Positions 18,801 to 29,145 are shown, numbered from the stretch's first letter. The stretch is DNA of 34,579 nucleotides from Phaeoceros laevis (GCA_049999765.1 JBNGIQ010009292.1:1-34579); one strand, 5' to 3'. Program-made: numbers and translations. The notes: generated by a model not told the origin, from the sequence alone.

Positions 18801-20677
18801 TCTTTTTCCGACACTCTGCTTCCCAATGTCCGGGTATTAGGCACCAGTTGCAGGGGCCCTTCTTCTTTGCAGGTGCTGAGCCAGGTCTTTTCTTATATGA
18901 TTTGATGAACTCCCACTGCTTTGTGTATTCCAGTTTGGACGAGATGGCTGTTTCTTAGGACCTCTGTTAGCATAGAGCGCCCTGTTAGATGATTCTCCTC
19001 TGGAGGAGGGGCCACCTCTTCTATCCAGTCTGGTTGACTCCTCTTCCAGGAGTGCTCCTATCAGGTCAGATAACGAAACTGCAGGTTGTTGCCCTTGCGG
19101 TGTTGCAGCTGCTATGTTCATGAGTTGGGTACAGTGGTTGCTCACAAATGTGCGATACGAATCAGGCAATGACATAACAGGGCTACTGTTGCCTGATGTT
19201 CAGTTGTTGTTGTACCGCTTGAGGTAAGCTTCGATCTAAGCATTCGAAACTTAATTACATGTTGCTCAACGGAATCACCTTCCTTCATCTTGTAATTGTA
19301 AAAGGACCTGGTAGCTGTTACCAAGGAAGAAGAGTTTGTAACTCTGTATATTTGAGACAGATTGTCCCATATATCCTTTTTAGTAGCTGCATCTTGCGTA
19401 TGATGCATCATTGAGCCATCAAGGGTTGCTTGAATAACGCCAAGTGCTCGCAGATCCAGCTTATCCCATAGGTACTTGATATTCTGGGATGCAGTCTGTG
19501 CAGGTTTGGGCATCGTACCAGTGACAACACCCCAGAGATCATGCTCCTTCAATATGGTTTGGACACGTAATGCTCAGATATCAAACTGTGATCCATTGAA
19601 TCTATCCTTCTCCTTAAAATCTATCTTAAGGTTGTTTACTGTTGTATTATGTACAGTTTGTGGATTTGCCATTGAGTGAATGACTTGTGCAGCTAAGTTG
19701 GTCCTTGTTGTGTGTGAAACGAGCGCAGCTCTAGCTACGTTTGTGGATTCGTTGGACGACGCAGGCTGCTGTCTATTGCAGATCCTTCTAGATGGATTCT
19801 GAGAACTTGGATGCGTGCTAATATTTAAAGACAGTGGGTCTATTTGATATCCAGGAGGTAGAATGGGTTCAGAATCATCTACAACTGCCCCAAGATTGGA
19901 AGAGACGTCTGTTGGCTCTTCATCTTCTGGAGATGCCTATTGATTGGCTGAATTCTGAGCAGTTGACCTGGTATTTATACTTATACCACTATTGGATGGT
20001 GGAGTTTGGTTACCACGAGGGTTTCTACCACCACCCCTATGTGACATCCACACCACCGACTAGAAATCCGGTGGGACATCAGATGTTTTATTGCCCTCTG
20101 GCAAACTAAGCATGTCCTTCATTGCAATGACTTGCCTTATCAATTCAATGCCTTTCTCGGCTTTTGCAGCAGGTCTGCTAATAGAAATGGACAAGAATGC
20201 AAGCTGTTGCGACAGCAAGGTAATGCTTCTACTATTGTCCTTCAATTTTTCAGCAAGATCAGCAAAATATCGTCTATTGGTTTCGGCTTGACACGTTATG
20301 AGATTGTGTACCTCTGCTAGGAGGTGGTCTTTAGTACTTGACACGTCTAGACTCCTTGTGCATCTATCACACAGTGGTGTGGTTACACATTGGCTAGCAT
20401 GTTGTGCTGAATTTGCGTGCAAGTACTCAAGTTCTCTCCTAGTTTGAGTTTGCAAGTTTGTAAGGTAGTTTAGAATTGTCGCCACTATTGTGTCTTTGTG
20501 CCTGATGCCTAGCAAATGCGAAAGCAGACTGAAATTTGATGAGGTCACGGCAGAGTGAGCAGATCGCGACAAGAATCGTTCTAAATTCTGGTTTTGTGCG
20601 TGTGCAAACTGACTATTATAAGCAGCGAGACGATCTGCTACGAGGTATGATCTGCGCTGCCCTCTCGCTCTCGGCAT
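18801..20677 (-). pseudogene. Copia gag with long N-terminal extension
   Basis: From the ATG at 20677 one frame runs for about 510 codons to 19142, broken by TAG at 20062-20060, TAG at 19939-19937 and TGA at 19576-19574. It then continues in other frames after shifts near 19172 and 18905. The second part is a UBN2-type copia gag (IKYLWDKLDLRALGVIQATL, KKDIWDNLSQIY, YKMKEGDSVEQHVIKF). It ends with the CCHC knuckle CNWCLIPGHWEAEC (18852-18811). The roughly 335 residues before this domain are unusual for copia gag: a helical, Gln/Asn-rich start (ADRLAAYNSQFAHAQNQN), a cysteine pair region (CVTTPLCDRC) and a Ser/Pro/Asn-rich stretch. The extension shares the frame with gag, so I treat it as part of it. 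Confidence 0.8.
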
Positions 20678-20863
20678 GGTTGAATTCTAGGAGAAATAGT
20701 GTTTTACTACATCTGCTAGAAATATCTCCGCCATGCTGCCAAATCTGACCAGTGCCCCTTTTAATGCAGACACGAGAATGCGGAAGTGTTCAAATTCCAG
20801 ATTCCTAATGCAGTCTGCGCTGTTGCAAGTAGGGCAGTGGTTAGAGGGCATGGCGGCGTCCAT

Positions 20864-20875
20864 GCTCTGATACCA
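20864..20875 (-). other. Copia primer-binding site (initiator Met tRNA)
   Basis: TGGTATCAGAGC on the minus strand starts at the first base after the 5' LTR. It is the standard complement to the 3' end of plant initiator-methionine tRNA used by copia elements. Confidence 0.95.
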
Positions 20876-21132
20876 TGAAGATTTACAGGAGGATCAGGCG
20901 AGAGCAAGTGTAGAATGTAGGAATGAATTAGAGCGCGACGGTGTGTGTGCCAAGAAGGCATGTGAGTGGCCTTGTGCCGGTTCGTGAGTGAACACGACTG
21001 TTGTTTAAGTCAGGCCTTATACGAAACGTGCTAACGTTTCGTATCCTATTTAATATTAATTACTAGCCTAATTATCTGGCTATTAAAGGCTAATTATGAA
21101 TCGATATTACTTAATTAATTACCTTTTCCGTA
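20876..21132 (-). repeat. Copia 5' LTR
   Basis: 257 bp, matching 14466-14722 with five visible differences (four transitions and one C/G change). It should hold the element's promoter. The stem-loop of the other LTR recurs at 21019-21044. Confidence 0.95.
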
Positions 21133-21137
21133 TTCCC
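21133..21137. repeat. Copia target-site duplication, right copy
   Basis: TTCCC, matching 14461-14465. Confidence 0.92.
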
Positions 21138-22273
21138 CTTCCCCAAGCTATGATCCTGATGGCTATGGCTTGTGTGCTTGGGTACATCCTCCTCATGAGC
21201 ATCATAGTGAGCGTTTGCCATTTCATAACGTTCAGCAGCCAAATAGACATCCTCACAGGTGTAAGCATCGCCCTGGTCATGAAAGACCATATATTCTTCA
21301 CCTTGGCATGCAGAACAGGGTTAGGTTTAAGAGCCCTGAGGAATTTCTGCGCAGCTCCCTGCGGAGTCGCACTCCCAGTCTCTTGAACTAGCCGCAAAAC
21401 CCTTCGATACAACGTCTTCAAGGTCTCATCCTTGAGCCTTGTGATGTTGCGTAATTCCTGGATCTTCTCTGTGCTTTTGGTGGGAAATTCCCGCTCCAAC
21501 ACCGTAAAAAATGCTCCAACAGGATCTGGCTCTGCAGGGACTTGTGTGGTGGGCGCAATTCCTTGAGTAGCTGCCAACAGCTGAGCTCCCGTGAGGGCAA
21601 CTGAGGTAGGTATGGCCACGGTTGGATCAGCAGCACGTGCGGTAGTGGCAGTTGCCACAGCTGCCTGCAAGACAGCTTGAGATGCTTGGGCAATAGCCTC
21701 AGCGTACAGAGGGTTAGGAAGCTCAACATCTCTCATCAAGACATGCCTATGGTCGAAATACAGCAATTGTGCTTCCTCTGTAAGGTATCTAGCCAACATC
21801 TTGAAAGCATACCTAGTGGTGTAGTGTTGTTGGAGTTTCATCTCCCACTCATCTCCCATAGAATAGAACCATGCCTTAAATTCTCGCAAGGCCACAGTAC
21901 CTGGTCTGCCACTGAAGCGATCAATCTTGGTGGTGCTGATGTGGCCACCGCTTTCCATGATTACAATCCTTGTGGGCACCGACACTGCTGAAGGTGATGG
22001 CCCTCTAGGTGGCAACAAATGAGACACGTCCTTGTCCTCCTCCTCAGACCATGACTCCCTATCTGAACTGGAAGTGGGAACGTCCTCCTCAAATTGTTCT
22101 TCGTCCTTGATCACTGCCTGCAGGATAACTGGCACAGCTGCCTTACTCGGTGTTGAGATGGGCTGCAGCTCTGAGATTGCAGTGGGCCTTTGCCTGAAGG
22201 ATGGCAGCCTACTGGACGCACGCTGCCAGTAAGGTTTGCTTCCTTCAGATCGCTCCATTCCCCTTCCAGCCAT
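21138..22273 (-). pseudogene. Gag N-terminal part of the outer element
   Basis: Starts at the ATG 22273-22271. After a Ser/Pro/acidic region (SSSDRESWSEEEDKD) comes KIDRFSGRPGTVALREFKAW, a helical capsid-like stretch (EWEMKLQQHYTTRYAFKML, RYLTEEAQLLYFDH), an Ala/Thr-rich spacer and REFPTKSTEKIQELRNI with LVQETGSATPQGAAQKFLRA. This resembles the Retrotrans_gag fold. The plus-strand copy at 23688 aligns through the same landmarks from the first residues on. A +2 frameshift near 21300 moves the last 55 codons out of frame; the correct frame (VFHDQGDAYTCEDVYLAAER) remains open up to the copia insertion. Confidence 0.85.
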
Positions 22274-23040
22274 GAAATGTCAACCTTTGAGAAAAGCTCA
22301 CAAAAAACCAGAAATCAGTCACAACCAACATGGCTGTCAACTTCACAGCACAATCACTCCTATGGGAAACTCACTTCCCAACCAAATTTACTAAACAGCC
22401 GTCAACACAATGAACAACCACTGTCAGCAACTAGCACGCAATCTCCAAAACAATGAAAACTGCAGCCAGAAATTGACACAGTCTTCGCAAGTAGTTTCTA
22501 ACTTCTAAGCGTATGTATTGGGTTTTTAAGTCAACAACAGGGGCAAGTGTGAAGACGCATGAAGTCCCTCGAAGTAGTGAGCCTGGCTTCTGTCCCGTGG
22601 CACAACACATGAGCATGAAAAGTGGAGGCTTGAAATTATCACATGAAGTGTGGACAGCGCCACCTGCTCACAGCATTGCATACCTCAACAAGGGAACTTG
22701 CGAAGACTGAGTAACCTAGCTGCTGCGTCCACCCTAAGGCTTGCCTCCCTCCTCCTGCTAGTCAGCAGCGGATCATGCTGGCCAGCCCGCACAGCCTTCA
22801 ATGCGAGGCTCACAGGCCACAAATCACACGGGATATGCGGGATAGGAATCAAACTTACGACAAAAACCCATACAGGGTGCATGCTAAAAAACACCACATA
22901 TATAGCTAATTACCATACCTTACTCACGTGAATGCGAGTGGTGGAAAATACTTAACTGTAGTAAAAGCTACAACCTAACCACCTTTCCCTTATAACCAAA
23001 CATGGTCAGCAAACCAGGGCATAGTTAGCTACGTCATGAC
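22274..23040. other. Non-coding stretch 5' of the outer element's gag
   Basis: Should contain the leader and any 5' LTR of the outer element. No initiator-Met primer site, no LTR boundary and no second copy of an LTR elsewhere in the window were found. No convincing gene. Confidence 0.5.
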
Positions 23041-23340
23041 ACTCCTGGGACGGGGAACTCGAATGAGAGCGGGGAGGCGCGTCTCGCCCGCGCTCCACTT
23101 CAATGCGTGAGGACCACGATTTCAGCGCTAGGATTCTGAGGAGGATGCGTTGGGAGAACCGGCGACGAAGCATCTCACTCTGACGCGTTGAAAGACCGGA
23201 CCTCTTACGAACACCGAAGTGGCTGTAGCGGCACCGAAGTGGCAGGAGTGGCGCTTGGGATCAGCCGCGCACTTGGGATCATCGCGGCTGGGAGTTGTGG
23301 AATCATAGGCACTTGTTCACACTGCGGGATCTAACTTGTT
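23041..23340. other. GC-richer non-coding block
   Basis: Visibly richer in G+C and CpG than both neighbours, with small repeats such as CACCGAAGTGGC (twice near 23214-23245) and CTTGGGATCA (twice near 23254-23281). No reading frame is supported. It could be a promoter-like or LTR-like region of the plus-strand element, but nothing proves it. Confidence 0.4.
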
Positions 23341-23582
23341 GAAAGCCTGCAGGGAACTTGCCGGGAACCTGCTAGAAATTCTGGGAACTTGTTGGGGAAT
23401 TTGTCGGGAACTTGCTGGGAACTTGCCGATTAGTTAACTCCAGTTAGTTAACCCTAGTTTGCTAACCCCAGTTAGCTAACCTTAATTAGTTGACTTAGTT
23501 ATTTTAACCCCGGTTAATTAACCCTTGTTAGTTAACCACGGTTAATTCAACCCTGGTTAGTTTAACTCTGGTTAGTTGACTA
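23341..23582. repeat. Degenerate GGGAACTTG and GTTAAC-type tandem arrays
   Basis: First a run of units of the type GGGAACTTG(C/T) (about 23350-23428), then more than ten units resembling TTAACCCCAGTTAGT (about 23430-23582). Many contain the palindrome GTTAAC or half of it. Unit length is about 14-16 bp and degenerate. They lie just upstream of the plus-strand gag copy. Confidence 0.8.
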
Positions 23583-23687
23583 GCGTGATTTTTCCTTGTC
23601 ATCACCATTGTGTTGCGCATTTTGCAATCATGTGATCCATGATTAATTTCACGTGGTTGTGTAGTTTTGTTCACACTGCTAGGCAGC

Positions 23688-26190
23688 ATGGCGAGAAGGG
23701 ATTGGAAAGGTATTGAGCTTGGCAAGCCCTAGTGGCAGCGGTCTTCAACCTATGTGCCCCCGTTCAGGCGATGTGATGTGATGTGATGGTATTTGAGGAG
23801 GTTGACACGGCAGCGAGCAGTAACCATCACAGAGCCAGCAACCCCTTCAAGGGTTTCTCGAGTTCCGAAGGCGGTAGTGAGCCAATCAGGCACTGTCAAG
23901 GAGGAACTGTTCGAAGAGGAAGCCCCGAAGTCCAGTTCGGTCAAAGAACACTGGTCTGACGAGGACGACTAGGACGATCAGCAGTTTTTACCACCACGCG
24001 GATCACCAGCAGAGCTAGTGCTGGTTCCTACAACCATTTTCATCATGGAGAGTGGAGGCTAAATTGGCACCACTAAAATCGACAGGTTTAGTGGGAAACC
24101 TGGTACAATATCTCTTAGGGAGTTCAAAGCTTGTTTTTATTCAATGATGGATGAGTGGGAAATGAAGCTTCAGCAACACTACACACACAGGTACTCTTTT
24201 AAAATGCTAGCCAGATACTTGACAGAAGAGGCACAACTGTTGTATTTCGATCACAAAGCTTCATTGCTTAGGGATGTTAATGCTCCTAGCGCAGCTTACG
24301 CAGCTGCTATTTCTCATGCATCTCAAGTTGCACTACAGGCTGCAATCGCAGCTGCCACTACAGCGGCAGCAGTGGAAGCAAACACCCCAGTGCCAACCTT
24401 GGTAATCGTTTCTCTAACACCTGCTCAGCTGCTAGCTGCAACAGAGTGGATTGAGCCTACGGTGTTGGAGCTAGTAGAGGAGGATCCCGTGGGGGCTTTT
24501 TTCGTGATATTGGAGCGGGAATTTCCAGCCAAGAGCACCGAAAAGATTCAAGAGTTGCGAAACATCATTCGAATCAAAGGTGAAACTCTAAAAATGCTTT
24601 ACATGCGGGTGCTTTGCTTGGTTCAAGAAACGGGCAGTGCAACACCTCAAGGTGCTGCCCAGAAGTTTTTAAGGGCTTTGAGAGCAGATGCAGTGTTATA
24701 TGTCAAAGTGAATGACATGGTTTTCCATGATCAGGTGACGCGTACACGTGTGAGAATGTGTACTTAACGGCAGAGAGGTACGAACTGGCAAATGCCCATT
24801 ATGATGCATATGAGGAAGATTTGCCTAAGCGTAGCAGTCATGCTAGTCATCAAGAATCCAGTCCGAATGCAGGCAAGGCTGTGGCCTGGAGATCACAACC
24901 TTCAGGCAAGCACCAATATAACATGAAGACAACAAATGCTGCCATTGCAACCAGCTCATAAGGTCAGGCATATGGTTGTAATTTTTTTGCTAGCACTGAT
25001 CATTTTGTATCTCAATGTTTATGCCCACCTACAAGCTTACATTGTGGGTTTTGCAATAAGGATGGCCATGTTGAGGTCGTGTATTTTAACAAGCATTTAG
25101 AACGAAGGCAGTTGCGATTGCAGCTAGTAGCACGGTCAGGTGAACCAATTTTCGCCGTCCTACACTGCCACTGCTCATCAGTGCTCCCTCACTCCGTAAA
25201 ATACGGCATTGTGGGGTCAGATAGCCCAAACGTCGATATGTGTCCAAAGCTCATACTTTAACATGATATAAGTTTGCACCATTCACAAATTGCCACGTGG
25301 TTTGGCGTCCCTAGGCATGCGCGCTCTTCTAAATCACTGCTCAACACTAGGCCTGAGAAATTTGTAACTCAAATATCTATCAAAGTAAAAGTCCAAAAAT
25401 GTTGAAAATTAAAACGGTTGGATAGAGCTCGATGAGACGAACAAAATCACTTCAGAGATCATTGAGTAAAAAGTAGTGTAAATATTTTTAAATAAATTAA
25501 AAGTGATTTTAAAAAATAAATCATATGTATTTATCCCTTGGGTATTTTTCCACGTTGTCACATTGAGGAGGTAGAGGACCTCGAGTACTGTACGCAGTAA
25601 AAAGGAGGACTTCAAAAAAATTATTTTGTGGAAGTTACACACAAAAAAAGCATTTTGTAACCCTTGTAACCGCCTCGTTATGACGTTATGAGGCGCAAAA
25701 TCGACCCCCCTGACCGTGCTACTTGCCAAGCCCAAGACTGGTGCAGCAGCGGAGGCAGCTAAAGGTGCCAAGGCTAGTACTGCAGCTGCTCCACCAACAG
25801 CAGCAGCAGTGGTGAAGCGTGCCAAGAAGCATGCAGCCAAGCCTAAACCTGCGAAGGAGGCAAACCAGGCGGAGGCTACAAAGGCAGCAGACTTGGCGGC
25901 AGAAGTGGAAGCTTTGAAAGCACAAGTGAAGATGCTCACTGTGAGCATGGCCGCAAGAGCAGCATCTAATGTGGCTTCTACCCGTTAGGGAGGAGCTTCG
26001 CAAAGATATGGGCTGCCATATGATGCCTGCATGGCAATGGGCGATACAGATGTGCTAGACAGAGCTACGAGATGGAGAGAGTACCGACAGGACCTTGAAG
26101 AGGAGGCTGCAATTACTCGGAACATTAATTTTCATGAGCGGTCTCAAAACCGCACGGTAGATGTGCCAAATCGAGCTATGGAGTGTGTGT
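23688..26190 (+). pseudogene. Second, degenerate gag copy of the outer family
   Basis: Begins with ATG at 23688 and aligns with the minus-strand gag from its first residues: WQRSS, LPPRG, MESGG, KIDRFSGKPGTISLREFKA, EWEMKLQQHY, REFPAKSTEKIQELRNI, then the knuckle region, the EALKAQVKMLTVSMAAR helix and GASQRYGLPYDACMA. Homology fades near 26190. Lesions include TAG at 23730, TAG at 23970, TAA at 24060, a frameshift near 24740, TAA at 24959, TAG at 25986, and loss of one cysteine in each zinc knuckle (second Cys to Phe, last Cys to Tyr). A 598-bp inverted-repeat element interrupts it. It is older and more damaged than the minus-strand copy. No protease or pol follows. Confidence 0.9.
25126..25723. 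mobile_element. MITE-like element with 31/32-bp terminal inverted repeats
   Basis: The left end AGTAGCACGGTCAGG... (25126-25156) and the right end (25692-25723) are reverse complements. The outer 15 bp match perfectly and an inner ATTTTCG/ATTTTGCG part matches imperfectly. The interior is AT-rich with no coding frame, and the element interrupts gag between its knuckles and its Ala/Lys-rich tail. TTGC occurs on both sides (25118-25121 and 25723-25726) and may be the target duplication, with 1-4 bp of uncertainty at the borders. Non-autonomous; superfamily not assignable from this alone. Confidence 0.85.
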
Positions 26191-26780
26191 GTTCTTAACA
26201 TACAGCCACAATGCCATTTTCAATAACAATAACAGTGTCCTGTCTCATTGCCCTTGAAGGGACTTGACAGCATGTTCGTTTTGGCCTAGCAGGAGCGGAA
26301 AAAGAGCTTTGTATCGAGGACTTGCGCTGCTTGCTTAGCAGAATGGTGACAATGAGTTGCCAGCGATGCCTATCAAGTGAAGGCAACGTTGTTCCCTTGC
26401 ATCAATCTAAGAGATGAGTAGCTAAAAAGAGTATAGCATAGACTTTTGCTAATGCCTAGTTGTCCTTTGTGTAGGCAAGTCCCGTTCAGGTCTCAAGAAA
26501 GTTTTGTAAGGCCTTGTTCTGGTGGGGGGCAGCCACGTCGTGGTCTCCTTTCACCTGGTTCCAGCCAGACCAGATGCCTACAAGGTGCTATCCCACAGGT
26601 TTGAGAGGTGCAGAATTGCCAAAACCCTTTCGTTTTACTGGGAAGATTAGCTGCAAGGATCTCAGTGGATCATTAGTACCAGAGGAGCGTAAAGCAAGGA
26701 AGACGTACAACAGGTAGCTGCAGTTTGCAACTTGAAACTATGACAAAAAAGCTTTGAGTGTAAAATATGACAAGGTAAAG

Positions 26781-26843
26781 AATGTATCATTGAAATCTCA
26801 GAATGTATCATTGAAATCTCACAATGTATCATTGAAATCTCAC
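26781..26843. repeat. Three tandem 21-bp units
   Basis: AATGTATCATTGAAATCTCA followed by G or C, three times, with a single difference between unit 1 and units 2-3. Confidence 0.95.
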
Positions 26844-28148
26844 AAAATATTTTGCCTCGGTGTGTAGGCAAGCAGTCCTTCCTCAGCATCCTAGGTGGTT
26901 CTCTAAGGTTTGGTAACTATTGTGTTGCCTCAAGGTTTTGATCAGCAGCAAACCTTCACTGGATCAAAAAACCATACAAAGCCAAGCAGGAACGTGGTGG
27001 TTAGCCACGTCTCAACCTTTCCTTCATCAGTGCCAAAAGGTATCACCGCTAGGTTTCCGGAGGGCCCATGGCAGACCTAGTCCTTCAAGGCATGTGCAAT
27101 TGTTAGTAGCTAAGATTTCTTCTATCCTGTTCAACTTTTTCAAGCTCAATAGCAGAAATTTGGAAAAATGAGATTACAGCAGGAACCTATTCAACCATTG
27201 CTGACTAAAGCTTTGTGCGTTGTCTCCTGCAGGACTCAAGACCCAACACCAGTTCACAGACCAAAAAGGCTTTTCTAGAAAAGTGTAGCAGCAAAAGTAT
27301 GTAAATAACTAGGCAGGGGTTGAAAGGGGCGAGTCTGAGAGCTTGTATAGTTAGCAGGGTAGCAGGATATGACAGGGTGAAGCAGCAGTGGTGTTTAAGC
27401 AGGAGGATCTGGCAGGGCAGCTTAATGGTGGCAGCAAGGAAGGGTATCAACCAGGAGTGATAGAGCAGTTGGGAGACAACAAGGTTTCTGGAAGCACAAC
27501 TTTAGGATGACTGCTAGTTGACCGGAAATTGAGCACACTGTAAACACGGTATAGGCAGGGTGTAAGCAGTAGGGGGGGGGTGTTCACGCCATGTCGACTC
27601 CACAATGGGATCAGGCGTGCCGCCACTTAATGTGCACTAATGAGAGTGACAGTCTTGCGACTACCACCTTCATTAGCTGGCAGTAGACTCGACATTTTCC
27701 CCATTTTCCACATTTTTCCACAGTTTTCCATATTTTCCACATTGAGCAAGTTGAGCATGGTGAGATGTTGAGCGTATGTTGCTGCGGTAGTATACTCACA
27801 TATAATGTATAGGCCTATGACTCAGCCAGCATACCCAGTTTTCATGGCAGTCCATGCTGCTGCATCCCTCGTGAGCAGACCCCTTATAACAGCAGATCCA
27901 TAAATGAGCAGATCCCTTGTAAGGGCCTGTGTTTCTATGTGTTTCAATCCAGTCTACATCGGTCCACCTACCCGCACATCTCCTGAAAACAAGTTAGTGC
28001 CTTGCGACCTTCATCACAAGCACCATACCCAGCAATCAGGCCTATCCATTTCATCATATTCTTTGTGTTCATGTTGTCAAAATAACTGGCGCGCCTCTTC
28101 CAGCTCACCACATTTTGCCTACATGTTCACCAGGCAGTTGCCCACACT

Positions 28149-28293
28149 ACATCATCCAGCAGACCTCTTTTGACAATCCTTTGAGTGTAGCTCCCTGGCC
28201 TTCGGTGTGACCCCAGTGCTTGCACGCCTTCAGACCCCAGTGCACAAGATACTAAATCGTCCAGCGGACCTCTTTTGACAATCTTTGAGTGCA
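28149..28293. repeat. Direct repeat of about 37 bp, period about 108 bp
   Basis: 28149-28186 and 28257-28293 share the core GACCTCTTTTGACAATC and its flanks (TCCAGC(A/G)G on the left, TTTGAGTG on the right). Meaning unknown. Confidence 0.85.
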
Positions 28294-28640
28294 GGGAAGT
28301 AGCACGAACATCAGTACCGCTTTTCTTCAAAAACCCACTACGGCCACCAGCCGGGGCCATGCCCTCCTACCTGGTACATCAATGTGAAGTGGCTGCTACT
28401 GGGTAGCCGACGGTCACCATATACCATGACCCGCTACCGGGGGTTGGCCGAATCGTAGTTGGCCACGTTACTATAATTATGGGCCTGATTCTAAAATCGT
28501 CAAATAGTCTGCGACGACGACACGCGTCCCGCCATCACCGTGAAAAATTTATGTTGGGCCGTCCCGCGCGGTGTCTAAAGTTTTGGTGGCCGTAGCCTCC
28601 TCCATCCCGCGCGGTGCACCGATGCTTCGGCTACCTTCCC

Positions 28641-28697
28641 TTCTGGCTCCCTTCTGGCTCCCTTCTGGCTCCCTTCTGGCTCCCTTCTGGCTCCCTT
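28641..28697. repeat. 11-bp minisatellite running into an assembly gap
   Basis: Five perfect copies of TTCTGGCTCCC followed directly by N. The array is probably longer and collapsed or unassembled. Confidence 0.95.
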
Positions 28698-28797
28698 NNN
28701 NNNNNNNNNNNNNNNNNNNNNNNNNNNNNNNNNNNNNNNNNNNNNNNNNNNNNNNNNNNNNNNNNNNNNNNNNNNNNNNNNNNNNNNNNNNNNNNNN
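28698..28797. other. Assembly gap of exactly 100 N
   Basis: 100 N, a placeholder length; the true size is unknown. It lies at the end of an 11-bp tandem array. Confidence 0.99.
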
Positions 28798-28942
28798 CAC
28801 CACCATCTCCTCCACTGAAGCCTGCGCCCGCCCCTGCGCTCACGCCATCTTTGGTTTCAAGGCTGTACTGCAGAAGGACGCACTCTGAACTCCATTTGGG
28901 TGCCGTGCTACGGTGGTCTGTGTTTTTGAGCTCGCGGTTAAG

Positions 28943-29071
28943 GTAAGCGTATCTTCCTCCAAAGCACGCTCTTTGCATGTAAACGAAGTGCTTTGAGATC
29001 TTCCATTTGAATGCGTTGAGAGGAGAGGCCCATGTTTTAATACTAATGTTCTTTGCATTTGCTTGTTGTAG
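28943..29071 (+). other. Candidate GT-AG intron, copy 1
   Basis: 129 bp from GTAAGCG to a T-rich acceptor GCTTGTTGTAG. The donor and acceptor context is close to consensus and conserved in the second copy. Confidence 0.6.
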
Positions 29072-29145
29072 GTAATCAGGATGCACTCTGAACTCCATTT
29101 GGGTGCCGTGCCATGGTGGTCTGTGTTTTTGAGCTCGCGATTAAG

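Larger units (their letters stand above)
14466..21132 (-). mobile_element. Complete Ty1/copia retrotransposon
   Basis: A 6,667-bp element with two 257-bp LTRs, a 5-bp target duplication, an initiator-methionine-type primer-binding site next to the 5' LTR (right side) and a G-rich polypurine tract next to the 3' LTR. On the minus strand the order is gag, protease, integrase, reverse transcriptase, RNase H, which defines Ty1/copia. The LTRs differ at five positions by eye (about 2%), so the insertion is fairly recent compared with its host element. Nonetheless the coding region has at least four in-frame stops and several frameshifts. It sits in gag of the outer retrotransposon. Confidence 0.96.
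478..22273 (-). mobile_element. Outer Ty3-like retrotransposon carrying a DNA methyltransferase
   Basis: Read right to left, the minus strand gives gag with two CCHC knuckles, a long repetitive linker, a DTGA aspartic protease, a cytosine-5 methyltransferase and the N-terminal part of a Ty3/Metaviridae-type reverse transcriptase. About 5.9 kb belongs to this element; the rest of the span is a copia element (14466-21132) and a LINE (4773-14007) inserted into its gag region. Removing each insertion with one copy of its target duplication makes gag colinear with the second copy at 23688-26190. The remainder of RT, RNase H, integrase and the 3' end are absent, and no LTR could be identified on the 5' side. 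Several stops and frameshifts make it non-autonomous. Assignment to Ty3 rests on the RT fragment and domain order. Confidence 0.85.
26191..28360. other. Non-coding region with minor repeats
   Basis: Only short frames. A stretch at 26514-26717 (plus) reads as FWWGAATSWSPFTWFQPDQM and on for 67 codons, could be an exon, but has no recognised homology. 27230-27450 is purine-rich. 27690-27745 has TTTTCCACA-like repeats. No gene is supported. Confidence 0.5.

Noticed and set aside
19834-20109. A 91-codon plus-strand frame rich in Tyr and Trp
   Set aside because: It lies opposite the gag frame and its composition is explained by the antisense of that coding sequence.
20060-20677. A separate 205-codon ORF upstream of copia gag
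   Set aside because: Reading on past the TAG at 20060 in the same frame leads through further open sequence into the gag core, so it is the N-terminal part of gag rather than an extra gene.
23341-23582. CRISPR array or telomere-type repeat
   Set aside because: Units are degenerate with no spacers, and the motif is not a telomere repeat. Nothing else suggests a prokaryote.
22274-23687. LTRs of the two gag-bearing elements
   Set aside because: No pair of matching termini, no initiator-Met primer site and no target duplication could be found, so no LTR is annotated.
655-25988. Nuclear code with TAG reassigned to glutamine
   Set aside because: Stops occur together with many frameshifts and with TAA and TGA, and where a second copy exists the TAG often aligns with residues other than Gln. 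Decay explains it better.
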